Counted from the first letter of the stretch, positions 1-12,402 are shown. The stretch is 18,415 bases of DNA from Heterostelium multicystogenum (GCA_003667245.1 RCNN01000343.1:1-18415), one strand, 5' to 3'. Made by a program: numbers and translations. The notes: generated from the sequence alone by a model not told the origin.

Positions 1-303
1 AGATAACCTAATAATATTGAAACTATCATAACTATCTATAATACTTACTCACCTAAACATTCAAATCAAATGGACTCGAACAACAACCCAACAAACCAAC
101 AATGTGTAAAAATAAATTGTACAAGTTGCTACTTTAAAGATTATCGATATGTTCAATGCTTTCATCTTTATATGTCTCTGACTATGTATCAATGTAAATT
201 ACACTTGTGAATTAAGTTAAGCGATCGCAATTTGATCCAACATTATTATGATTATGCATTGTCTGTCGGTGATTTAGTTGCAGCAGGTGGTGCTGCTGCG
301 GAA
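1..303. other. Left edge and 3' flank of rpc9, no confident gene
   Basis: This is AT-rich sequence downstream of the minus-strand rpc9 gene. Two short open frames overlap here. One is a plus-strand ATG frame at 70-210 (46 codons) with five Cys residues. The other is a minus-strand ATG frame at about 60-165 that is hydrophobic, followed by a donor-like GTGAGTAAG. Neither has recognisable similarity, so both are left as undetermined. The segment may simply be the 3' UTR of rpc9 plus spacer. Confidence 0.5.
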
Positions 304-832
304 TCAAGTTGCTCTGATAATTTGCCTTATCTCGTTTGTTAGTTCCAATGGGTCGATTTCCTTTCCTCGCTTCCTCTACTATCTATGTATCAAGCGCAGA
401 CAAAATAGATTAGTCAATCATATATTATATTGCAGCTAAATAGAAATAGATATTTACCAGATGTATTTCAACCTCAGTGGTTGGTAATTGATTTATAATT
501 TGTAAGGTTTCTGCTTTTTGTCAGTTGATAACGCTTGCATATCTCTTTAGCCTCCTTTATGCTTTCATCTGTTTCTTTGGCAGCAGGAGTGTTTCTAAGT
601 AAACCGATGACACTTGATACAAACTCATTGATCAGTGCTTGACCTTGAGTTTTCTCTTGTGCTTCAACAGACTCAACACCTCATAATTTGTAATAAGCTC
701 ATCATATTTATTTGGTATACTATAGTATCGTATCCAAGACAATGAGTCAACAAATAGGAATAAATAAGTAAAGTAAATGCATTCAAACCAAACCAATCAT
801 TCTGTTGTTGTTATAGAACATTACATTTTCAT
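304..832 (-). CDS. rpc9: DNA-directed RNA polymerase III subunit RPC9/C17 (CRCP family), frames broken by indels
   Basis: The product is the Pol III stalk subunit that pairs with the C25/RPC8 subunit and helps initiation at tRNA and 5S genes in the nucleus. My model has three exons: 825-832 (eight bases, start ATG at 830-832), 458-719 and 304-382. The introns at 720-824 and 383-457 have GT..AG ends. Exon 1 joined to exon 2 reads MKIIPNKYDELITNYEVLSL, like the start of yeast Rpc17 (MKVLEERNAFLSDYEVL). The next blocks are LTKAETLQIINQLPTTEVEI and IVEEARKGIDPLELTNEIRQ, after removing one A at each of two A runs; they match the conserved HRDC-like C17 core ending in a helix. A third frame change follows NYEVLSL near 670. 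The length is about 115 residues, shorter than human CRCP (148) or yeast C17 (161). It is divergent from cysteinyl-tRNA synthetase. Identification comes from remembered family motifs; the indels are probably sequence errors. Confidence 0.85.
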
Positions 833-1501
833 TTGTTTTTTTTTCTGTTAAAGTTCCAACCTTTAAAAATTACAAATCTATTCTCTATATTAACTACTAT
901 CTATCTATCTATCTTTCTATCGATCCAATATTTATTGTTGTAATACTAAACTGTAATGTGCTTATTCTCTTAATTTTAGCATAAGTTAAGACGACTAAAC
1001 AACAATGTAATATAATGGTTTTTTCAAGATTAAATTCTCAGGTTGTTTTTAGCTATTTATGTTTGACAATCAAACACCAACAAGTACAATACCACACAAC
1101 ACAATATTTTTTTATTTTATTTTTTTATCTAAACTATTTTAGTAGTAGTTTTTTCAAAAGGGTAGGTTTGTTCATCATCATCATAACTTTATAATCTTGT
1201 CAGTTCGTCACTAGTAGCAGTATTTTCATTTAATTTTAATTAAAAGGTGTGTTACTAAATCTAATGAATGGAATGAATGTTAGAGAAGAGTGAGTGTGTT
1301 GTGTGTGAGAGTAAGAGTGTGTTTCTTTAAAAGTGTTGTTTATTTATGGCTTTTTTTTAAATGTGTATAACCCAACAAAACAAAACTAAACATAACAAAA
1401 CATTAAACAACTTAACTCTAACTTAACTACTATAATCATTATAATATTACTACTACTATTATTATTACTACACGTGATCACTTTTAGAGAATAACTAAAC
1501 A
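833..1501. promoter_or_regulatory. Divergent intergenic/promoter region between rpc9 and cysS
   Basis: These 669 bases separate the start codons of two divergent genes, so they should hold both promoters. The region contains a CTAT microsatellite (about 897-920), T-rich runs near 838-846 and 1109-1128, and a GT-rich stretch at 1291-1322. An A/C-rich leader runs into the CysRS start. No recognisable TATA box or specific factor site can be assigned with confidence, and no RNA gene was seen. Confidence 0.55.
897..920. repeat. CTAT tetranucleotide microsatellite
   Basis: Consecutive CTAT units with one CTTT variant are read directly. Such tracts are common in dictyostelid intergenic DNA, and this one lies upstream of the rpc9 start. 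Confidence 0.85.
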
Positions 1502-3648
<2,147 letters not shown>

Positions 3649-3880
3649 ACAACAAAACCATCTTAAATTAATATTATCAGCCAATCCAATAACAACTTTC
3701 AAATGTCAAATTTAATTTAATTTTTGAACGACTCCAACACCCCTTTGTCCAAAGTATTAGATGAACAATCGACTTTGATTTGATTTGAATTACATAGGTT
3801 AGTTGTCGAGGAGAGTATAATTGATATGATGATACTGGTAGATAGTATACATTGACCAAAGCTTGAGCTATAGATAGATC
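3649..3880. other. Short spacer between cysS and the WD40 gene
   Basis: This is AT-rich sequence between two genes on the same strand. It should hold the 3' end of cysS and the promoter of the next gene. An A/T run containing TTTAATTTAATTTTT lies at about 3712-3726. Nothing else is recognisable. Confidence 0.5.
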
Positions 3881-6833
3881 ATGAAAAGAAATACACCCGA
3901 TGATAATGTAGATGTTCATATCATAAATATAAAGCAATATGAAGAGTATTCAAATGCGTAGGTTGACTATCATAACAAAGCGACTTACTTTGAACTAACT
4001 TAGCTATCGTACGATGCTCCACTAGTATAACAAGATTGTTCTTCACTAAAGAAGTTTGGGGATATGATTGTGATATTACAGATCATATTGAAGATCCTAT
4101 TGATGAAATGGTTGTTAGCTCTCCAAAGATACCAGATATTATCATTGGTATCCCTGAGATATCCACCACTACAACAACTACTACTATTAAGACCTCAAGA
4201 ACTACAACTCAAAGCTCTACCCAAAGGACTTATCCTACAATTCATCCTTTTAATATAAAATTGGAGTACATACCCAATTCCCCTCCTATACACACTACAC
4301 CTTCACCTGATTCACCCGATATACCCAATACAACTTCATCGGCTATATATACAAATACATACTCAAATACATATCAAACGCCTACATATTCACATACAGA
4401 TAACAACATTACACCAGCAAACAATAAAACCCGTAAGCCAAAACCATTGCAATTCAAAGGATGGACAAAATTAGGAAGAAGAAACAACCGAATCATAAAC
4501 CAATATAAGAAATCAAGTTTGGATGGAACATTACTTAAAAACCCCGATCAATGAACTACATTCATGTCCTCTACCAAGTATTAATGTATGTATACATGCT
4601 TTGAGAAATATCGCTATTTAATATATATACATTCCTAACATCATTCTCTCAAGGAACTGCATTTATATCAACTGAACTACATTGAGGAAACACTTGCTTC
4701 CTTAAAACAACAACTCCGAATACCAAGAGATATCTCTAATAATATATCAAACTACATTGTAAGTGGGCACTGACTTTGGCTTTCTTAGCCATCTACCAAG
4801 ACTTTGAACTTACACATCTTTGCTTCCTAGGAAACACATGCCGATGATCTAAAAAAATATCTAACCTCAGCAATGCCAAAGACTATTTCCGACGGCTTAG
4901 CAAAGTATGCAATAATTCGTAACTAGTTTCTGCTTCTAGAATGCTAACACTCACATTTAAATCTTTAGTCCAGGTCATCATCCACTCTATTTTACAAACG
5001 ATGCTCTCATCTCACTGAGGCCATACATGACTGAAAAGGCCAGAAGCTATTTAAAAGACAAAGGTTTACATTACTTTTATGAAAACAACATATTCTTGAG
5101 TTCAGGTGATCCTTTGCATATCCCTTTCTCGAGACTGGAGACTGAAATACTATTATCAGAGGTTGGAGCTGAAAGGAATATACCATTGCATAAGCTAACT
5201 AAAATTTGCAAGTAAGTATTCAACCGACTATTAGTCCATATCCAACAAGCAATTATGACTAAACGCATCTGTAGTTCACTGCCAGGTAGGGTTCCAATTG
5301 ACTGCATCAGATTTTTGGAAGACTATGACAGAGATAAGCTGGATAATACACCAATACGATACATTAAGCCTGTAAAAAAACTAATAGAACAAACCTTGCT
5401 GATGGAAAGAGAATTTGGAAAGCGGAGAAATATCATATACTTTCAACCAAGAAATGATGTATAGGAACTTTGAAAAATTTGGTTTGAACAGTAGCTATAA
5501 TTCCAGGGGTAGCATTGTATATGATGTCAAGATAGATCCAACAGGCAAAACGTATGCTATCAATCATATTCATTGAAACCAACGATCTGTATTTATTAAT
5601 AAATCTTTAGTGATAAAATATTGGCAATGACAGAACAGGATTCAACATTGTTCGATCCCAAGAGTGGAAAAATAACAAAATTAGCATTTCACAAGGCAAC
5701 TTGCAACGAAGGTCATTTTTCCTTGGATGGTGAGGAGTTGTTGACATCGGGTGAAGATGGATCTGTTGCAATTTGGAACTCCTCAACAACCGAGCTTTTA
5801 TACCATCACACCATTGCTGATGACCAAATCGTGAGAATGTCTATACACTCACAGGAACCGTTTTTAGCAGCAGCAACCAACAAAAAGTAACTAATTCCAA
5901 CTAGCAAATAAGACCATTAAAATATTAATCATTTTCTTTTAGATCTCTCCTTCTACTTAACTATAAGAGCTTCGACTCGATAAACTTAAATGAAGCATTA
6001 AACACTTCAGAATGGCCTGCAACTTTTGCTGACATGGCATTTGGATATGATAACTATAGACAATATCTATTGGCAGGTATTTGCTCCAATACTCAAGCAC
6101 ATGTAAAAGGATTTGTAAGTTATCATAGATGGTGTATTGAAATAATATCTAATTTAATATTTTAATTTAATTTATAGTCAGTATTGGTAGATTGCAATAG
6201 ACCTGATGCATTTAAAAAGCTTGTTGATCAAGATGGAGAAATCAATGCGGTCTGTTGGAATCCTAAACAATGTACAGAGTTTGTGTGTGGATCTACTGAT
6301 TTAAATAAATCGCTTTGTATCTACGATATTAGAAAAAATGGACCACAAAACATCATCAAAACCAAACAAGCGGATCCCAATCACCTTTCATGGAGGTATG
6401 TATGAAGAGCTCTCTCTTGTCTTATTTTATTTACTAAAATATTTGATGCTATAGTCCATGTGGTGTGCAATTATGCTCCACCGGTGATTCAAATTCAGCA
6501 TTAGTATATGATATGAGATTTACATCTCGTCCATTACATATACTGACACATTTTGGTGATAAAACAACTCAAAAAATGGTCTATGTTGGAAAATGGACAA
6601 AACAGTGTAATTTCTTGGTAACATGTGGGGATGATTGTTCTGTTAGAATTTGGGATATCTCAAAAGGTGATCCTTTGGTTAAGTCTCTTAAGTTTCACTC
6701 TGGACCAGTTAATTATGTCGATGTTTCTCCAAATTCAGATTTCATAGTGAGTGGTGGTGATGATAGTGTCGTCAATATCTACTCAACACATAAAAATGTT
6801 GTGCTTGAGAAACATCCAGGGCAAGATTTATGA
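3881..6833 (+). CDS. WD40-repeat protein with long low-complexity N-terminus, ten exons, function unknown
   Basis: My model has exons 3881-3957, 4035-4585, 4654-4758, 4831-4904, 4969-5211, 5275-5551, 5611-5886, 5943-6114, 6178-6395 and 6455-6833, about 790 residues in all. All introns are GT..AG and their phases join cleanly. The N-terminus is acidic, then Thr/Ser/Pro-rich with a run of seven Thr, then basic (KGWTKLGRRNNR), then helical (ELHLYQLNYIEETLASLKQQ). A charged middle region follows, and the C-terminal half holds WD40 repeats (SVAIWNSS, LCIYDIRK, ALVYDMRF, SVRIWDIS, SVVNIYST). Two indels interrupt the frame: one extra base in the AAAAACCCC run at about 4534-4542, and one missing base near 5460-5463. 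The second would otherwise split the gene into two ORFs overlapping by 8 bases. WD40 domains scaffold protein complexes; the partner cannot be told from sequence. Two adjacent genes remain possible. Confidence 0.72.
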
Positions 6834-6880
6834 CAAACCAATAAAATATATAAAACTATAAATACCACTTTTTTTGAAAT
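6834..6880. terminator. Compact convergent 3' ends of the WD40 and aminotransferase genes
   Basis: Only 47 bases lie between the TGA at 6831-6833 and the TAA at 6881-6883 of the opposing gene. AATAAAATATATAAA, just after the WD40 stop, contains an AATAAA polyadenylation-type signal. The 3' UTRs must overlap or be extremely short. Confidence 0.6.
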
Positions 6881-8435
6881 TTATTTTTCAAAGTGTTTGT
6901 CGAGGTTGGTCAAAGCCTTGTCAAGAATGGCAAAACCTTCTCTTAATTCTTTTTCGTTGATGATGAGTGGTGGGTTGGTGAAGAGACTGCTCCATCTCAA
7001 GAGAGTGTAGAGTCCAAGGTTGTTCAAGTCTGCTTTGAGGGCAGCCATAGCTGGATGAGCTGGTCCATTGTATTCAACAAATGGCTCTCCTTTGGAGTTC
7101 TTTTGGAATTCAATAGTACCAAAGAGACCGAGGGCACGGTATCCCTTGACTGTTGGGTGCTTGGCTTTGAGTTGCTCAAGACATTCGATGAGAACTGGCT
7201 CCATCTTGTTAACATTGTCCAAAACACGATTCTTGAGGAAATATTGAAGAGCTGCATAAGCTGAAGCTAAAGTCACTGGATGTGAGTTGTAAGTTGATCC
7301 AATACCGATTGGATTCTTTTGGAAGAAGTTAGCAACATGATCACGGCAAGCAACTGCACCCAAAGGTAAGTAAGCACCGTTGATTCCCTTAGCCATGGTA
7401 ACGATATCTGGAATTACACCTGGGCTGTTCATGAAACCAAACATTTCACCAGTTCTACCGAAACCATTCATGACTTCATCGCAAACCATAAGAATACCGT
7501 GTTCATCGCAAATTTGTCTCATTCCCTCGAGATATCCACGTGGAGCCTTGAGGATACCATTGGTACCAGTGACTGACTCAATAAAAATGGCAGCAATATT
7601 CTTACCACCTTCGTAGGCAATAATCTCACGAAGATATTGAAGACTCTTCTTGGTGATTTCTTCTTCGTTATCACCCCACTTAAATGAGAGTGGGAATGGG
7701 TCCATAAAGTGGACGACACCAGAAGCAGCTGGCTCAGCAGCCCAACGACGTGGATCACCAGTCAAAGAGATTGAACCAAGGGTTGCACCATGGTATGAAC
7801 GATAACGTGCCAAAATCTTATGACGTCCAGTGTATAGTCTGGCCATTCTAATAGCGGTTTCATTTGATTCGGCACCACCGCTGGTGTAGAAAAGGTGACC
7901 AAGATCACCTGGCAACAAATCAGCAAGAAGTAATGAAAGCTTAGCTTTGATTTCAGTGACAATTGCACATGGATAAGCATATGGAGCTGTCTTTAATTGT
8001 TCATTGACAGCATCGATAACTTCTTTTGGTACAGTGTGACCAAGATTTGAACACATAGCTTGAGAGTTGAAATCAATGAATTTCTTTCCATTTTGATCAT
8101 AGAAATATACACCATCACCTTGTGCCATAACCAAGGCACTTGATGAAGCTGGACCAGTAGCATTCCAAGAGAACAATGTATCCGATTTAATTACATCGAG
8201 AATCTCTTGCTGAGACATCTTTTTATCAGCAATCTTTTGGTGCTTCTCATACAAACCTAAAAGATTATTTGAATAGAATCAGTTAAGTAATTTTGATCCA
8301 ATAATCTCTAACTTAGAAGTAGGAAGACTCACCATCATAATTAGATGACTTTGAAGAGTAAAAAGCAACTCTTTGGGTTGATGAAGTGATGTATTTTTGT
8401 AATGAAACAAATGACTTTAGTTGTTTGGACAACAT
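6881..8435 (-). CDS. Class-III PLP aminotransferase (taurine/omega-amino-acid type), predicted mitochondrial
   Basis: There are two exons: 8333-8435 (start ATG 8433-8435) and 6881-8256, with a GT..AG intron at 8257-8332, giving 492 residues. Exon 1 supplies a presequence beginning MLSKQLKSFVSLQKYITSST, rich in Lys/Ser/Thr with no acidic residues and able to form an amphipathic helix, which predicts mitochondrial import. The fold-type I class-III core follows: SGGAES (PLP phosphate loop, about 160-165), RYRSYHGAT, SLTGDPRRW, CDEVMNGFGRTG with the pyridine-binding Asp at about 294, and MAKGINGAYLPLG with the Schiff-base Lys at about 324. GSTYNSHPVTLA follows. The RSYHGAT/LTGDPRRW signature suits the bacterial taurine or aspartate-family aminotransferase group better than eukaryotic GABA transaminase. 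It probably moves an amino group from an omega-amino acid to a keto acid; the exact substrate is inference. The frame is intact, unlike cysS and top1. Confidence 0.9.
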
Positions 8436-8935
8436 ATTTATTTGATGAACGAAGACAAATGAGAAATGTTTCTGAACTTGAATTGACCCTTAGAACACAA
8501 TTTTTATCAAGATATTTTGATGATGAAACTTTGCTAAGATGGAAAAAAAAAACTAAAAAAAAAATAGTAAAAATTTTGAAGTGATTCTCTGGTCCTAAAT
8601 CCAAAATGGGGGCCCCTGTGTAATATTTCTAGCATTGACCGACATACCCTTTTGGATTTTTGCCTTGAAGAAATAATAATATTGCAAACACACTTAGGAT
8701 TATTTTGTTAGTTAAATAAATTAAAATTACATATACAATAAAGTTTATTTAATGTATTGAAGCTTTTGTTTTGTTAGTTATTTCCTTGTTGAAAATTCAT
8801 TTTTGTTTGAAAATAAATTTATTTGGAGCGGAGACTATGGGAAAAAAAATGTTGGTTAAAAATAGAGTGATACATATAGGAGGATTATATATATAAGCAG
8901 GATTTGTTGTTGTTCGGACAGTTGATCTATTATTA
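8436..8935. other. Intergenic region between the aminotransferase promoter and the DD3-3-like 3' end
   Basis: This is mostly AT-rich DNA upstream of the aminotransferase and downstream of the next minus-strand gene. It includes long A-runs at about 8541-8562, a short GC-rich island GGGGGCCCC near 8608-8616, and ATATATATA near 8887-8895. A minus-strand frame at 8341-8604 overlaps exon 1 and looks random. No gene is seen. Confidence 0.5.
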
Positions 8936-10792
8936 CTAATTGGATATTATTGGTTTTAAGCAACGACAACGCTTGACACCTGGAACCTTAGAGAAGAAAC
9001 GGTTGGCAGCAGAGTGTGGGTGAGTCTTGGCGTAGGCAATGGAACCACCAGCGGTGGCCAAACCAACAAAGAGGGTACAACCAACAGCAATCAAGGCGAT
9101 TTGCCATGGCTTCAACAATGGGTCAACGTGGATGGCACCCTTTTGGTCACGGTTGGAGAAATCGTGGTTACGGGTTGACATGAAGTAGAATGAACCGGTT
9201 CTGGTCATTTGGTGAACACCACCATCGAAGGTGTTGGAGGCAGCATTCAAGTAAGCGCAGTTTTGTGGATCTTGCTCAACATCGTTTTGGTTGTTGTTGT
9301 TGTCAGCCATGAGTTGTTCGTATGACTTGCAACCGACTTGACCAAGTTGGGCAAAGAGCAAACGGTCCTCTGGATCGGTGAAGAGGGCATTCTTTGAGGT
9401 GTATTCGTCATCCTTGAATGGAGTACCGTAACCGAGGGAGTGGATTTGAACCAAGTTGGAACGATCTAACTTGTTTCTACCATTACCAGCGTTACCAGCT
9501 GGGTTGTGGTCGCAACCAGTCCATTGGAAGTGAATCCATTCGTTCTTCTTGATGTGAATTTGACTTGGGGTGAATTGATATTCCATAGCTGGGTAGGCTT
9601 GTTGGATGTTACCTCTCTTACCCTTGACCATGAGATTCCAAATCTTGGCATCCTTCAATTGCTTGGTACGTGGGATGATGGAGAATGTGTGGGTACGATC
9701 TTGGAAGGTACGACCGTATTGGTTTTCGTTGACGTTGAGGGTGAGGTTCTTTCCTTCGACTTGGACATTTGGATTGTTCTTGATTGGTGAGTTCTTACCA
9801 TTCATGTTGGAGTAGAAAGCATCATCACCGAATCCCTTGACTTCAGATGAGGAGATGTTGTAACGAATACGCAAGACACAGGAGCAGGACTCTGACTTGA
9901 TACAGTCTTCCATACCTTGGTGTGGGAGTGACCAGTTGTAGGAGAGGTATTGACCGTTGGTTTGAGTAAGACCAAGGTGGTTTACATGACTCCACTCAGC
10001 CTTGATACACTCTGGAGCACCGATACCCCATGATGGGACTTCGATCCACTTACCACCCTTGGCGGTACATTCTGATTCGACAATTGAAGCAACCTCGTTG
10101 GTTCCTGGAGCTGGTTGACAGTAGTACTTTGACTTGACGTTTTGTGATTGAGCCTTGTACATCTTGCAGTTGTCAGTGTCACCAGTGAAGATGGCAATAT
10201 CCTTCCATGGTGATGGAGCCCAGTATGGGTAGTAGTCACGTTCCTCTGGACATTCGAAACCATATTGGGTTTGACCTGGTTGTTGACGGGTAGAACGAGC
10301 AGAGTTACCAAGGTTTTGATTGGCAGTGAACAATCCCTTGTTTCTGGAACGGGTTGAACAGTTTTGGTAGTAGGCGTATGACTCGTGCATACCGAATTGG
10401 TATTCGGATCCAGACATGGTTCCAACTTGGTTGATGTCGTTTGGAATGGTAGTGGTGACAGTACCGTCACGAATATTGGTCAAAGCTGGGTCGCTGGTTG
10501 ATCCACACATGTATTGAAGAATGACGTTACAGTCGACTTGGTTGCTTCCACAACCGTGTTGGGCAGTCCATTCGATTGGGAGATATGACTTTTCGTACCA
10601 CTTGACGATACCACCACGGCAGTATCCACCTCTGTCGTTGTTTTGTGTGTTGTAAAGACGGTTAGCGTTGTCACGATTGGTACCTTCCTCTTGATTACGA
10701 TTGTTGGCACCTGGTGGTGCGTGCAAATAAACGTCTGCCATGGCTACGACGAGTAGCAATGACAAACATAACAATGTGCTGTGAATTCTCAT
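8936..10792 (-). CDS. dd3-3: DD3-3-like secreted/type I membrane protein
   Basis: A single uninterrupted exon encodes 618 residues. It starts with a clear signal peptide (MRIHSTLLCLSLLLVVAMA, likely cut at about residue 19) followed by DVYLHAPPGANNRN and NNANRL/YNTQNNDRGGYC-type sequence. This resembles my recollection of the mature N-terminus of Dictyostelium protein DD3-3. The long extracellular part is rich in Asn, Gln and Cys, with N-glycosylation sequons such as NCS, NWS, NIS and NLT. A single membrane helix lies at about 563-588 (WQIALIAVGCTLFVGLATAG), followed by a 30-residue tail containing KRCRC. It should sit at the cell surface or in the secretory pathway. The biochemical function is not known to me. 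Codon use is GC-richer and the frame is perfect, suggesting a well-expressed gene. About 3.6 kb without a confident gene lies upstream. The naming rests on memory of the family. Confidence 0.8.
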   Translation of the reverse strand: MRIHSTLLCLSLLLVVAMADVYLHAPPGANNRNQEEGTNRDNANRLYNTQNNDRGGYCRGGIVKWYEKSYLPIEWTAQHGCGSNQVDCNVILQYMCGSTSDPALTNIRDGTVTTTIPNDINQVGTMSGSEYQFGMHESYAYYQNCSTRSRNKGLFTANQNLGNSARSTRQQPGQTQYGFECPEERDYYPYWAPSPWKDIAIFTGDTDNCKMYKAQSQNVKSKYYCQPAPGTNEVASIVESECTAKGGKWIEVPSWGIGAPECIKAEWSHVNHLGLTQTNGQYLSYNWSLPHQGMEDCIKSESCSCVLRIRYNISSSEVKGFGDDAFYSNMNGKNSPIKNNPNVQVEGKNLTLNVNENQYGRTFQDRTHTFSIIPRTKQLKDAKIWNLMVKGKRGNIQQAYPAMEYQFTPSQIHIKKNEWIHFQWTGCDHNPAGNAGNGRNKLDRSNLVQIHSLGYGTPFKDDEYTSKNALFTDPEDRLLFAQLGQVGCKSYEQLMADNNNNQNDVEQDPQNCAYLNAASNTFDGGVHQMTRTGSFYFMSTRNHDFSNRDQKGAIHVDPLLKPWQIALIAVGCTLFVGLATAGGSIAYAKTHPHSAANRFFSKVPGVKRCRCLKPIISN

Positions 10793-10924
10793 TGTTATAT
10801 TCCTATTATCTCTGCTAATTTATCTATAAATATTAATTAAGAATTAGATATTATTAATAATTTATATTTTCGAAATAATAGTTATTAAATCTTAAATCGA
10901 ATCAATCTAATTTAACAAGTAGGA

Positions 10925-10940
10925 ATAGATAGATAGATAG
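10925..10940. repeat. ATAG tetranucleotide microsatellite
   Basis: Four ATAG units can be read, followed by a degenerate tGATAGATA copy. It lies about 130 bases upstream of the DD3-3-like start. Confidence 0.8.
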
Positions 10941-11141
10941 TGATAGATAAAGAAACAATCCGTCATTATCATCATCACGATCATTATTATTATTATTACA
11001 CCTAATTGTCACTGATGATAATATTACATATTTAATGATATAATATTGATATTATGGTGTAGATTAGAACTAATTTGTAATCCACTTGTCAATCTATTGA
11101 TTTGATCATTGACTATGGTATCTGACTGATTGTCCGATGAT

Positions 11142-11980
11142 GTGTGACACACTAACAAGTGATTTGATCTCGTTCGTTGGTATGGTAGTGAGGTGTGTGA
11201 TTGATTGATTTGTATCCAAATCAGGCAGAAAATATGATTACGATTGTTTTTGATTTTTTATGCTTTACATACATTAAATTATGTGTGTTTATTTGTAATG
11301 GATGGGGGTTAAGAGGTAGTGATATGAAATTTATATTACAGGTGGTGAGTGAAGTGGTGTAAAGTATACAAGTATTAAATTATTATTAATAATAGTAATA
11401 CAATTAAATATTTTAAATAAATATGATAATTAATATAAATATTTATATATAATATGTGTCAACAAATATATATAATGTTTATATATGTGTGTGCTGTATG
11501 TGGAGATACTACTAATGAAAGTGAAATTAAAATAGTGTTTTGATTGATTTGTCTGATAGATACTTTATTATTCGCCAAAGCAGCAAAAAAAAAGATAAAA
11601 TATTAAATGCTGATGATGGTTGCTCTGTTTTTAATGTGTGGTGTATCTGAGGCGAGGGGGAAACTTTTGCTGAGTTTAGTTATTTTGTTTTTATTTTATT
11701 TTAAAGTAAAAGTGAGAATTGGTTTTTTTTTTTTTTTGTTTTTGGATTTTGGTTGTTGGACCCACATATCAATCAGTAGTACAACCGTTTTTTAACAATG
11801 GTGTGCTATGTGTGTGGTGAGTGGTGTTGTAGAATCTATTAAAGTTTTATTTTTCGATAAAATTTGCAAAATAATATGACTTTTGGATTTGTTGTTGACG
11901 ACAGGATTGTTATTGGGTGGTCTATCAATGATTTCTAAAATTACAACAATTTCAGAAGTGATTAATGTGACCACCACACA
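11142..11980. promoter_or_regulatory. Cluster of GT-rich G-box-like elements upstream of the DD3-3-like gene
   Basis: Several GTGTG/CACAC motifs occur within 350-1200 bases of the DD3-3-like start: the dyad GTGTGACACAC at 11142-11152, AGGTGTGTGA at 11191-11200, ATGTGTGGTGTA at 11634-11645, a run at 11801-11826, and CCACCACACA at 11971-11980. In Dictyostelium, G-box binding factor acts at GT-rich sites of late developmental genes (established knowledge). That this cluster works that way is inference. A GT-rich stretch also lies upstream of cysS, so specificity is weak. Confidence 0.35.
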
Positions 11981-12402
11981 CTTTCACTTCCATTTTGATG
12001 TTTTTCATAGAGTTGGGTCCAATTTTCACAGATTATGAAGAGTGATGTGTTGACGATATACAAGATGGGTATTTGATGAATGAGTTTGTTTTGAAAAATC
12101 AAAAATCTTAGAAGGTGCATTGTGGGGTGAATGTTTATGTGCGACTACTATTATTAAGTTCTACCACCGAACTGAAGTGTAACGGAAGAGACAAGCATAG
12201 GCATGCTCACTCAATTTGATCAAAATTAATAAAAATGCAACCTGAAGCTAATAAAAACACTTTCAAGCTTCGTTTTGTTTTAAATGGAAACCTAACCACA
12301 CAGTCAAACAAACATTGTTATCTGAAATTACAAAGATTGATTTTTTGATCTGTTATAATAAAAACAGTAAACTAGGCGATCCTGAAGTTATACTAAAATA
12401 TA

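Noticed and set aside
3677..3937. 86-codon minus-strand ORF between cysS and the WD40 gene
   Set aside because: It has random composition and overlaps the WD40 promoter and first exon; no conserved pattern.
4064..4258. 64-codon plus-strand ORF rich in Leu
   Set aside because: It is a shadow frame of the Thr-rich exon 2 of the WD40 gene.
9982..10470. 162-codon minus-strand ORF inside the DD3-3-like gene
   Set aside because: It is an alternate frame of an intact, signal-peptide-bearing 618-residue ORF, with a Thr/Ser/Gln-biased random composition.
11607..11795. 62-codon plus-strand ORF with a signal-like hydrophobic start
   Set aside because: Most of its hydrophobicity comes from a 15-base T run encoding Phe and from T-rich DNA; no domain or splice context is seen.
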